Source: an uncultured Dorea sp. (GTDB lineage Bacteria > Bacillota > Clostridia > Lachnospirales > Lachnospiraceae). Taken from it: a DNA stretch of 5,029 nt. Below are positions 1 to 5,029 of the stretch, one piece after another. A program made the translations under genes and the position numbers. The stretch is taken from the NCBI GenBank assembly GCA_948844705.1, contig CAQNVT010000207.1:1-5029 (forward strand). Direction: 5' to 3'. How positions within the stretch are numbered: position 1 is the first letter of the stretch; each line of letters opens with the position of its first letter. Below the pieces are notes generated by a model. It was not told the origin of the DNA. It saw only the letters and a program-made list of their open reading frames with translations, and did no database searches.

Positions 1-80
1 ATTTTTTTATTCTAACTTTGTCGGAAGCAACAGGTTCCATTCATAAATAATGAAACCTTTGGTGGGAATTTCTTGAATAA
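1..80 (+). mobile_element. Putative right end of an IS200/IS605-family (TnpB-type) element abutting ligA
   Basis: This segment is AT-rich, has stops in every + frame (for example at 48-50 and 78-80 in the ligA frame), and shows no ligase sequence, whereas ligA homology begins abruptly just after it. It holds an imperfect hairpin at 33-57, then a G-rich tract (TTTGGTGGGAATTTC) and a terminal TTGAATAAC around 74-81. A subterminal mismatched hairpin followed by a short conserved 3' tetra- or pentanucleotide is how right ends of IS200/IS605 elements are built, and in TnpB elements this end also encodes the 3' part of the omega (re)RNA scaffold. The transposase and tnpB would lie upstream, outside the window. 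These elements make no target-site duplication, so the exact edge (about 78-83) cannot be fixed from one side. Alternatives are another mobile-element edge, an intron end, or a contig chimera. The family assignment comes from overall resemblance, not from a match I could compute. Confidence 0.5.
33..57 (+). repeat. Imperfect hairpin (subterminal palindrome) of the putative element end
   Basis: GGTTCCATT at 33-41 pairs with AATGAAACC at 49-57. This gives a 9-bp stem with one C-A mismatch (C37 with A53) and a 7-nt loop, CATAAAT. GGAA at 23-26 could instead pair with TTCC at 35-38, so an alternative fold exists. A single interruption in the stem is typical of hairpins recognised by Y1 (HUH) TnpA transposases. 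It is not an intrinsic terminator: no U-tract follows, only CTTTGGTGGG. Confidence 0.6.
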
Positions 81-893
81 CATTTATGTCCGGTGTGCGG
101 AGGGAAAACAGAGATAAGGCAGATAAGTAATGCAAAGGCGCTTTATTGTACGAATCCGGACTGCCAGGCAAAGCATGTGAAGGCTTTTTCCCTGTTCGTG
201 AGCAGGGATGCGCTCAATATCGAGGGACTTTCAGAGGCTACTTTGGAAAAATTTATTGCCAGAGGATATATTAAGGAGTTTGCGGATATCTTTCATCTTG
301 CGCAGTATGAGGAGGAGATCACTGCTCTCGAGGGCTTCGGGGAAAAATCCTACCGCAATCTGGCCTCAAACATTGACAAGGCGCGTGTAACTACGCTTCC
401 GAGGGTGATCTATGCGCTTGGTATTTCCGGTATCGGGCTTGCGAATGCCAAGGTGATCTGCAGAGAGTTCGATTATGACGTGCAGAGGATGATAGGCGCT
501 ACGGAGGAAGAGCTGGACGAGATTCCGGGAGTGGGCGGCGTGCTTGCGAAGGCGTTTGCAGATTATTTTGCCGACGGCAGACATGTGGAGAGGCTTGACA
601 GGCTTCTTGCGGAGCTTGAGATTCCGGAGGAAAAGAGCGCGGAGAAGCAGATATTCTCAGGCGTGAATTTTGTGATCACCGGGAGCGTGGAGCATTTTGC
701 TAACCGCAGCGAGGCAAAGGAACGGATCGAAAGCCTGGGCGGAAAGGTGACGGGCTCTGTCACCTCGAAAACGAATTATCTGATCAATAATGATGTGACG
801 TCGACATCATCGAAAAATAAGAAGGCAAACGAGCTGGGAGTTCCGATCATTTCAGAGGAACAGCTGTTAAAAATGATAGAAGAAGGCAGATAG
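81..893 (+). CDS. ligA: NAD-dependent DNA ligase LigA, C-terminal part only (5' part cut off by the 1-80 segment)
   Basis: LigA seals nicks in DNA using NAD+ during replication and repair. Only the last roughly 270 residues are present, out of about 650-670 normally; the nucleotidyltransferase and OB domains are missing. Counting from the GTG at 93, the first clear LigA residues (CPVCGG) start six bases upstream at 87. Zinc-finger cysteines are encoded at 87-89 and 96-98, then Cys19 and Cys24. Helix-hairpin-helix segments follow at about 79-90 (EGFGEKSYRNL), 108-122 (ALGISGIGLANAK) and 144-159 (IPGVGG). A BRCT domain spans about 188-263 (VITGS, GGKVTGSVTSKTNYL, KANELGVPII). The frame is open only back to the TAA at 78-80. 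The GTG at 93 has no Shine-Dalgarno and lies inside the zinc finger, so I do not believe it is a real start. The fragment itself has no frameshift or stop, which suggests a recent interruption, an interruption removed at the RNA level, or an assembly join. As it stands the fragment cannot have ligase activity. clpX follows after 17 nt. Confidence 0.93.
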   Translation, partial: HLCPVCGGKTEIRQISNAKALYCTNPDCQAKHVKAFSLFVSRDALNIEGLSEATLEKFIARGYIKEFADIFHLAQYEEEITALEGFGEKSYRNLASNIDKARVTTLPRVIYALGISGIGLANAKVICREFDYDVQRMIGATEEELDEIPGVGGVLAKAFADYFADGRHVERLDRLLAELEIPEEKSAEKQIFSGVNFVITGSVEHFANRSEAKERIESLGGKVTGSVTSKTNYLINNDVTSTSSKNKKANELGVPIISEEQLLKMIEEGR

Positions 894-910
894 AAGGAAG
901 GAAAGAAGAG

Positions 911-2347
911 ATGTCTGAACAGGATTACAGAGAAGAGACTCCGGAGACAGAGGCAAAAAAAGTGGAGACGGGCGAGGTAGAGGATACGAAGAAAGAGGAC
1001 GAATATGAAAAGGTCTGTTTCGTATGCCGCAGACCGGAGCGTACGGCAGGCAAGATGATCGAGCTGCCCAATAATATCTGTGTATGCAAGGATTGTATGC
1101 AGAAGAGCTTCGATGCCATGACAAACGGGCAGATCGACTACAGCCAGCTTATGAATATGCCCGGCGTACAGATTTTTAACATGGCGGATATGGAGCAGCA
1201 GATTCCGAAGCGGCAGAAGATCAAGAAGAAAAAAGAAGGGGAGGAGAGAAAGCCGCTGGTTGATATTAAGAACCTTCCGGCGCCCCATAAGATCAAGGCA
1301 AGCCTGGACGAGTATGTCGTAGGGCAGGAGCATGCCAAGAAAGCCATGTCCGTGGCGGTCTACAACCATTATAAGAGGGTGGCTACCGATACGATGGACG
1401 ATATTGAGATCGAAAAGTCCAATATGCTTATGATCGGGCCTACCGGTTCGGGCAAGACCTATCTTGTCAAGACACTGGCAAGGCTTCTTGATGTACCGCT
1501 TGCAATCACAGATGCCACCTCCCTTACCGAGGCAGGTTACATAGGCGACGATATTGAGAGCGTTGTATCCAAGCTTTTGGCGGCAGCGGACAATGATGTG
1601 GAGAAGGCGGAGCAGGGCATTATTTTTATCGATGAGATTGATAAGATCGCGAAGAAAAAGAATACGAACCAGAGAGACGTAAGCGGCGAATCCGTACAGC
1701 AGGGTATGTTAAAGCTTTTAGAGGGGAGCGATATCGAGGTTCCGGTGGGAGCCAACAGTAAAAATGCCATGGTCCCGCTTACGACGGTCAATACAAGAAA
1801 TATATTATTTATCTGCGGCGGAGCCTTTCCGGAGCTTGATACGATTATCAAGGAGAGGCTTACCAGGCAGTCCTCCATAGGCTTTGGTGCGGACCTGAAG
1901 GATAAATATGACAAGGATAAGACGATTCTTAGTAAGGTAACTACGGAGGATCTCAGGAACTTCGGTATGATACCGGAGTTTTTGGGGCGTCTGCCTATCG
2001 TGTTTACGCTGCAGGGGCTTAATGAGGATATGCTTGTTCAGATATTGAAGGAACCGAAAAATGCGATTCTTAAGCAGTATCAGAAGCTTCTTGCCCTTGA
2101 TGAGGTGAAGCTGGATTTTACAGACGGAGCGTTGTCTGCCATCGCAAAAAAAGCAATGGAGAAGGATACCGGTGCGAGAGCTCTCCGTGCGATTATAGAG
2201 GAATTTATGCTTGATATTATGTATGAGATTCCAAAGGATGACAGTATCGGGCAAGTAACGATTACAGAAGAATATATTAAGAATACGGGCGGACCGATTA
2301 TCACATTGCGCACACAGAGTGTAAAGAGAATCGGAAACGGTGCATAG
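911..2347 (+). CDS. clpX: ClpX-family AAA+ unfoldase (ATP-dependent Clp protease ATP-binding subunit), divergent form
   Basis: ClpX hexamers unfold substrates with ATP and feed them to the ClpP peptidase in the cytoplasm. The protein is 478 aa, longer than the usual 410-430. An acidic 35-residue leader precedes a zinc-binding domain with Cys36, Cys39, Cys59 and Cys62. An extended linker with a basic run (KIKKKK) leads into the AAA+ core. Visible motifs are Walker A GPTGSGKT at 176-183, pore loop 1 GYIG at 209-212 (usually GYVG), Walker B IIFIDE at 237-242, the ClpP-docking IGF loop at 323-325, IPEFLGRLP, and sensor 2 GAR at 421-423. The canonical pore-2 RKH motif (GGRKHP) is replaced by GANSKNAM at 280-287. 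The start is supported by a purine-rich site (AGGAAGGAAAGAAG) just before ATG 911. Upstream is ligA, probably cotranscribed; a strong terminator follows. Canonical clpX usually sits by tig and clpP, so this may be a paralogue. Family is certain; calling it the housekeeping ClpX is not. Confidence 0.9.
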   Translation: MSEQDYREETPETEAKKVETGEVEDTKKEDEYEKVCFVCRRPERTAGKMIELPNNICVCKDCMQKSFDAMTNGQIDYSQLMNMPGVQIFNMADMEQQIPKRQKIKKKKEGEERKPLVDIKNLPAPHKIKASLDEYVVGQEHAKKAMSVAVYNHYKRVATDTMDDIEIEKSNMLMIGPTGSGKTYLVKTLARLLDVPLAITDATSLTEAGYIGDDIESVVSKLLAAADNDVEKAEQGIIFIDEIDKIAKKKNTNQRDVSGESVQQGMLKLLEGSDIEVPVGANSKNAMVPLTTVNTRNILFICGGAFPELDTIIKERLTRQSSIGFGADLKDKYDKDKTILSKVTTEDLRNFGMIPEFLGRLPIVFTLQGLNEDMLVQILKEPKNAILKQYQKLLALDEVKLDFTDGALSAIAKKAMEKDTGARALRAIIEEFMLDIMYEIPKDDSIGQVTITEEYIKNTGGPIITLRTQSVKRIGNGA

Positions 2348-2355
2348 AGTGGAAA

Positions 2356-2395
2356 CATGCCTCATATACTGAAAAAAAGTATATGAGGTATTTTT
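2356..2395 (+). terminator. Strong Rho-independent terminator after clpX
   Basis: CCTCATATACT at 2360-2370 pairs perfectly with AGTATATGAGG at 2378-2388, an 11-bp stem with a 7-nt loop GAAAAAA. The stem can extend outward by a G-T wobble (2359 with 2389) and A-T pairs. A T-run, TTTTT, follows at 2391-2395. The opposite strand has only a short T-run beyond the stem, so termination should act mainly on + strand transcripts leaving clpX. The next gene starts within two bases of the T-run, leaving no room for a separate promoter between terminator and gene. Confidence 0.85.
2385..2389 (+). promoter_or_regulatory. Shine-Dalgarno GAGGT of the S8 protease gene, buried in the terminator stem
   Basis: GAGGT ends 7 nt before ATG 2397, an ideal position, and it picks ATG 2397 over the TTG at 2394 and the in-frame ATG at 2421, which has no good site. 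The same bases form the base of the terminator's 3' arm, and the U-tract serves as the spacer. In a folded transcript the ribosome-binding site would be paired, so translation of read-through RNA should depend on opening the hairpin. Confidence 0.7.
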
Positions 2396-2396
2396 G

Positions 2397-4100
2397 ATGC
2401 CGGTGGAAAGATGCAGAGATATGATCTTGTCTCAGGAAACCAGAGATTTTATCATACCGGATTACAGGAAGGATACGGAGATTGTATTTCCGGAAAGCGA
2501 GACATGTGTACAGGAGGTGGGATTTGATTTTAGAGTAGTTTATGTAGATAAGGAGCTTGCAGGTGAGATTACGTTAGAAAAATACAGGTATAATAGTATT
2601 CCGGGATGTTATGCACTGATTGATACAGATGCCGTGAATGAGGCGGGAATCAGCGTGGTGCAGAATTATCCGACGCTGATGCTTCAGGGAGAGGGGATCA
2701 TGATCGGTTTTGTAGATACAGGAATCGATTACAGGAATCCTGTTTTCCGCAGCCCGGACGGGAATACCCGTATTGCAGGAATCTGGGATCAGACGATACA
2801 GACAGGTGAGCTTCCGGAGGGATTTGCCTATGGAAGTGAATATACGGAGGAGATGATCAACGAGGCAATTCGCTCAGAGAATCCGGAAGAAATTGTGCCG
2901 AGTATGGATACTGAAGGACATGGCAGTTTTTTGGCGAGCGTGGCGGCGGGAAGTCCCGATCTGGCAAACCGTTTTCACGGGGCGGCGCCGAAGGCGACGA
3001 TTGCTATGGTAAAATTAAAGGAGGCAAAGACGTATCTGAAGGATTTTTACGGAATCAGCGAAAATGCGCTCTGCTTTCAGGAAACAGATATTATACAGGG
3101 ACTTTACTATCTTTATAAGCTGGCGGAAAGAAAAAAGATGCCGCTTGTTATATGTCTTGCTCTGGGGAGCAGCTTTGGAGGACATAACGGGACAACTACT
3201 CTTTCGGCGCTTCTTGACAATTATGCAGGGATGCTGAATCACTGTGTCGTGATCGGTGCAGGAAACGAGGCGAGCCAAAGGCATCATTATCAGGGAGTGC
3301 TTGAACCGGGAAAGGGCGCCATGGAGGTGGAGATCCGCGTAGAGGAAGGAAATACGGAATTTGTGGCTGAATTGTGGACAACACTGCCGAATGTAGTGAC
3401 AGTATATGTGATCTCTCCGTCGGGAGAGAAAAGTCCGACAATATCTGTGAGGCAGGCAATACGTTATAATTTAAAATTTATTTTTGACCGTACTGCGTTA
3501 GATATTGAGTATCGGCTTCTCATGGACAATAATGATTCACAGCTTCTTTTTTTCCGGTTCAGAGAAGCAATGCAGGGGATTTGGCGCATAGGTGTAGAGC
3601 CGCTCAGGATAGCGGACGGGATATTTCATATCTGGATATCCATGAAGGAATTTTTAAGCAAAAGCGTATATTTTTTAGAGGCGAATCCGGATTATACGGT
3701 GACGGATCCGAGTTGTACGCGGAATGCAATTACAGTTTCTTATTATAATGGACTTGATAATAGTGTTGATATTAATTCAGGAAGAGGGTATACTAGAAAT
3801 AATCTAATAAAACCCAATTTTGCAGCGCCGGGCGTACAGGTGACCGGCGCCGGTCCAAATGGGAGATTTGAAAAGCGCAGCGGCTCCAGTATCGCAGCGG
3901 GGATTACTTCGGGCGCTTCTGCACTGATTATGGAGTGGTACCTGAAACAACCGGGTAATATGGGCATTACGACCAGCGAGGTGAAAAATATTATCCTGTT
4001 GGGGACGAATCAGGAGGTACTTCCGAAATATCCTAATCGGGAATGGGGATACGGAACTATAGATATCTACCAGTCACTGGACCGTTTGCGAAGCCTGTAA
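2397..4100 (+). CDS. Csp-like subtilisin family (S8) serine protease
   Basis: This is a complete 567-aa serine protease of the subtilase fold. Numbered from ATG 2397, the triad is Asp107 (FVDTGID), His175 (DTEGHGS) and Ser498 (GSSIAAG), with the probable oxyanion Asn290 (GAGNEA). All key residues are intact, so it should be active. The first 85 or so residues look like a propeptide (YRYNSIPGC near its end). A beta-rich insertion of about 130 residues lies between Asn290 and the serine. The tail has the motif YPNREWGYGTIDIY. This architecture and length match the clostridial Csp proteases; CspB in Clostridium difficile and C. perfringens activates the cortex hydrolase SleC during spore germination. 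Lachnospiraceae carry several such paralogues, so a germination role is inference. No signal peptide is visible, so it is probably cytoplasmic or packaged in the spore. The start follows from the GAGGT site. The small helical protein begins 28 nt after the stop, suggesting an operon. Confidence 0.9.
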   Translation: MPVERCRDMILSQETRDFIIPDYRKDTEIVFPESETCVQEVGFDFRVVYVDKELAGEITLEKYRYNSIPGCYALIDTDAVNEAGISVVQNYPTLMLQGEGIMIGFVDTGIDYRNPVFRSPDGNTRIAGIWDQTIQTGELPEGFAYGSEYTEEMINEAIRSENPEEIVPSMDTEGHGSFLASVAAGSPDLANRFHGAAPKATIAMVKLKEAKTYLKDFYGISENALCFQETDIIQGLYYLYKLAERKKMPLVICLALGSSFGGHNGTTTLSALLDNYAGMLNHCVVIGAGNEASQRHHYQGVLEPGKGAMEVEIRVEEGNTEFVAELWTTLPNVVTVYVISPSGEKSPTISVRQAIRYNLKFIFDRTALDIEYRLLMDNNDSQLLFFRFREAMQGIWRIGVEPLRIADGIFHIWISMKEFLSKSVYFLEANPDYTVTDPSCTRNAITVSYYNGLDNSVDINSGRGYTRNNLIKPNFAAPGVQVTGAGPNGRFEKRSGSSIAAGITSGASALIMEWYLKQPGNMGITTSEVKNIILLGTNQEVLPKYPNREWGYGTIDIYQSLDRLRSL

Positions 4101-4114
4101 AATACATATGGAAA

Positions 4115-4119
4115 AGGAG
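4115..4119 (+). promoter_or_regulatory. Shine-Dalgarno AGGAG that sets the start at 4129
   Basis: AGGAG lies 9 nt before ATG 4129. The in-frame upstream ATG at 4108 has no such site, and the AGGAG would then fall within its coding sequence. This supports a 96-aa product rather than a 103-aa one whose extra residues (MEKEKRR) merely read through the ribosome-binding site. Confidence 0.7.
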
Positions 4120-4128
4120 AAAAGAAGG

Positions 4129-4419
4129 ATGTCAGATTTTTTTGAGGATTTAGGAAAAAGATTGTCGGATGTAGCAGATGATATCGGGAGGAAGGCAGGA
4201 GATACCTTCGAGGTAGAAAAACACAAAAGCCAGATACGATCCCTAAAACGTGCCAATGAAAGAGATTTTATCGAGATCGGCCGTATGGTATATGACAAAT
4301 TCCGAAGCGGCGAGGTTTCCGACCTTGATTATACGGCGCTTTGCGAGGCCATTGAAAAGAGGGATGGGGAGATAGTGGGACACGAGGAAGAGATTCAGAG
4401 GATTAAAGAGGTGCTTTGA
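4129..4419 (+). CDS. Small charged, alpha-helical protein of unknown function
   Basis: The 96-aa product (stop TGA 4417-4419) is not a family I can name with confidence. The first 25 or so residues (FFEDLGKRLSDVADDIG) look like an amphipathic helix of a type that begins many small Lachnospiraceae proteins, some of which end in a zinc ribbon. No zinc ribbon is present here; there is a single cysteine (Cys72). Residues 30-96 are rich in Lys, Arg, Glu and Asp with heptad-like hydrophobics (QIRSLKRAN, FIEIGRMVYDKF, EEEIQRIKEVL), suggesting a short coiled coil. There is no signal peptide or membrane segment, so it should be cytoplasmic, possibly bound to the membrane surface by its N-terminal helix. 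Its stop overlaps the start of the LspA-like gene (TGATG), so the two are translationally coupled and may act together. The real start is taken as 4129 because of the AGGAG site. Confidence 0.75.
   Translation: MSDFFEDLGKRLSDVADDIGRKAGDTFEVEKHKSQIRSLKRANERDFIEIGRMVYDKFRSGEVSDLDYTALCEAIEKRDGEIVGHEEEIQRIKEVL
4408..4411 (+). promoter_or_regulatory. Shine-Dalgarno GAGG for the LspA-like gene, inside the preceding gene
   Basis: GAGG, within AAAGAGGT, lies 7 nt before ATG 4419, in the last codons of the small helical protein. It favours ATG 4419 over the TTG at 4416. Together with the TGATG stop-start overlap it indicates coupled translation. Confidence 0.65.
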
Positions 4420-4868
4420 TGCTTACGGTTATGGGCGGACTCTTTCTTGTGCTTGTATGCCTGGACATGGGAATTAAGCAGTATATTGAAAACACATTTA
4501 AGGAAAAAGAAGAAAGAGAAACGATTATAGATAAAGTAGTGCTGAGGAAAGTCTACAACAGAGGATTTCTGCTCGACACACTGCAGGATCATCCGGGGAT
4601 TGTAAAAGGAGCCTCCGCCGGAGTAGGAGCAGGGGTTATCCTGTATGATCTCTGGCTGTTTATAAGGAAAGGACGGCTTTTTAAAAAGCTTGGAATGGTG
4701 TTCTTAAGCGCCGGTGCCTTCAGTAATGTTTATGACCGCCTCGTACGAGGAAAGGTGATTGATTATATCGGCGTGCAGAGCAAGAATAAGTTTTTGTCGC
4801 GGATTACGGCAAATCTTGCGGATGCATATGTAATGCTTGGGGCAATACTGGCAGGTATTGCGAAATAG
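4419..4868 (+). CDS. Signal peptidase II (LspA)-like integral membrane aspartyl protease, divergent
   Basis: LspA removes signal peptides from diacylglyceryl-modified prolipoproteins in the cytoplasmic membrane. The product is 149 aa, a normal length for the family. The ordered LspA motifs are visible: Asp16 and Lys20 in the first membrane helix (LDMGIKQYI), NRGF at 47-50 (usually NxGaaF), SNVYDRLVRGKVIDYI from 102 (usually GNxxDRxxxGxVxDFI), and ANLAD at 131-135 (usually FNxAD). The catalytic pair should be Asp115 and Asp135, with Asn103 and Asn132 as conserved neighbours. Hydrophobic helices lie at about 2-15, 61-82, 91-101 and 133-148. Departures from consensus are Gly to Ser before Asn103, Phe to Ala before Asn132, and loss of the small residues after NRG. 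Catalytic residues survive, so activity is plausible, but it could be a paralogue with a narrower substrate. The usual neighbour rluD is not seen next to it. It is coupled to the small protein upstream, and no terminator follows it. Confidence 0.82.
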   Translation: MLTVMGGLFLVLVCLDMGIKQYIENTFKEKEERETIIDKVVLRKVYNRGFLLDTLQDHPGIVKGASAGVGAGVILYDLWLFIRKGRLFKKLGMVFLSAGAFSNVYDRLVRGKVIDYIGVQSKNKFLSRITANLADAYVMLGAILAGIAK

Positions 4869-4893
4869 GGACAGGGTATTTCTAATTTGGGAC

Positions 4894-5029
4894 GTGATTA
4901 TAGCTGATGAGGTGGTCTGGCGCTACAGGGACAACGCGGGGCTGTCGCATCTTGAGCGGGAGCTTTTCCGGTATCCGTATCAGGCATATGAGGGGAGGCA
5001 GGAGAGTATCCATGTCTTTGAGGCGTCCA
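4894..5029 (+). CDS. 5' part of an unrecognised gene running off the window
   Basis: An open frame codes for IIADEVVWRYRDNAG, then LERELFRYPYQAYEG and SIHVFEAS up to the window edge; about 45 residues are visible. GC-rich codons and a tryptophan- and tyrosine-rich, charged composition suggest a real soluble protein, but I do not recognise the family. GTG 4894 is the first standard start codon, yet its ribosome-binding site is poor (GGGA only 2 nt away). The better site, AGGG at 4873-4876, is 8 nt from an in-frame ATT at 4885, which would be a rare start. The gap to the LspA-like gene is about 25 nt with no terminator, so it probably belongs to the same transcript. Confidence 0.5.
   Translation, partial: MIIADEVVWRYRDNAGLSHLERELFRYPYQAYEGRQESIHVFEAS

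Noticed and set aside
18..47. Promoter-like pair TTGTCG and CATAAA in the AT-rich segment
   Set aside because: Both hexamers match the consensus poorly, the spacing is about 18, and the -10 falls inside the hairpin loop. In AT-rich sequence this is expected by chance.
3..50. C-terminal tail of a tnpB gene in the frame ending with the TAA at 48-50 (SEATGSIHK)
   Set aside because: Only about 15 residues are visible and none carries a recognisable TnpB motif, so it cannot be supported, although its position would fit.
1..80. Group II intron 3' end
   Set aside because: No domain V-like hairpin with the AGC catalytic triad and GTT/GAAA-type tail can be drawn in the segment.
93..98. GTG at 93 as a genuine start of a short ligase-fragment protein
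   Set aside because: No Shine-Dalgarno lies in front of it, it falls between the first two zinc-finger cysteines, and clear LigA residues are encoded upstream of it. It is an internal valine codon.
776..1369. Long minus-strand open frame opposite the ligA end and clpX (197 codons)
   Set aside because: It is antisense to well-conserved ligase and ClpX coding sequence, has leucine- and phenylalanine-rich low-complexity content from reversed codons, and shows no family motif.
1805..2365. Long minus-strand open frame opposite the 3' half of clpX (186 codons)
   Set aside because: It lies opposite the conserved IGF and sensor 2 regions and shows no motif of its own; it is a coding shadow.
3660..3815. 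AT-rich patch with rarer codons in the protease gene, considered as a transferred insert
   Set aside because: It translates smoothly into the expected subtilase segment leading to the catalytic serine, so it looks like local codon drift rather than an insertion.

Overview
The window looks like a piece of a Clostridia chromosome, most likely Lachnospiraceae. This rests on moderate GC, purine-rich Shine-Dalgarno sites, a Csp-type subtilisin protease of the kind carried by spore-forming clostridia, and the particular LigA and ClpX variants. All recognisable genes lie on the + strand. The species cannot be read from the sequence.

Layout. (1) Positions 1-80 are AT-rich, carry stops in all three + frames, and do not read as the DNA ligase that follows. 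They contain an imperfect hairpin followed by a terminal TTGAATAAC, which resembles the right end of an IS200/IS605-family (TnpB-type) element. (2) From about 81 to 893 is the C-terminal part of NAD-dependent DNA ligase LigA: Cys4 zinc finger, helix-hairpin-helix region and BRCT domain. The adenylation and OB domains are cut away exactly at the edge of the AT-rich segment. (3) 911-2347 is a complete ClpX-family unfoldase (478 aa). It keeps the zinc-binding domain, Walker motifs and ClpP-docking IGF loop, but the usual RKH pore loop is replaced and there are extra acidic and basic stretches. (4) 2356-2395 is a strong intrinsic-terminator hairpin. Its 3' arm also holds the Shine-Dalgarno of the next gene, and its U-tract is the SD-to-start spacer. 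(5) 2397-4100 is a complete Csp-like S8 serine protease with an intact Asp-His-Ser triad. (6) 4129-4419 is a small charged, helical protein. (7) 4419-4868 is a divergent signal peptidase II (LspA-like) membrane protein, translationally coupled to the small protein through a TGATG overlap. (8) From about 4894 an unrecognised reading frame runs off the window edge.

How the parts fit. ligA and clpX are 17 nt apart and probably share a transcript. The terminator separates them from a second run (protease, small helical protein, LspA-like protease, unknown), whose members are 0-30 nt apart with no visible terminator between them. The second run combines a soluble Csp-like protease with a lipoprotein signal peptidase homologue. 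A common job in protein processing or spore physiology is possible but inferred.

The most interesting points are the interruption of a normally essential ligase by a putative TnpB-type element end (with a predicted guide lying in ligA itself), the merged terminator and ribosome-binding-site hairpin, and the non-canonical ClpX. No CRISPR array, tRNA or rRNA was seen. No stretch longer than 300 bases lacks a gene.
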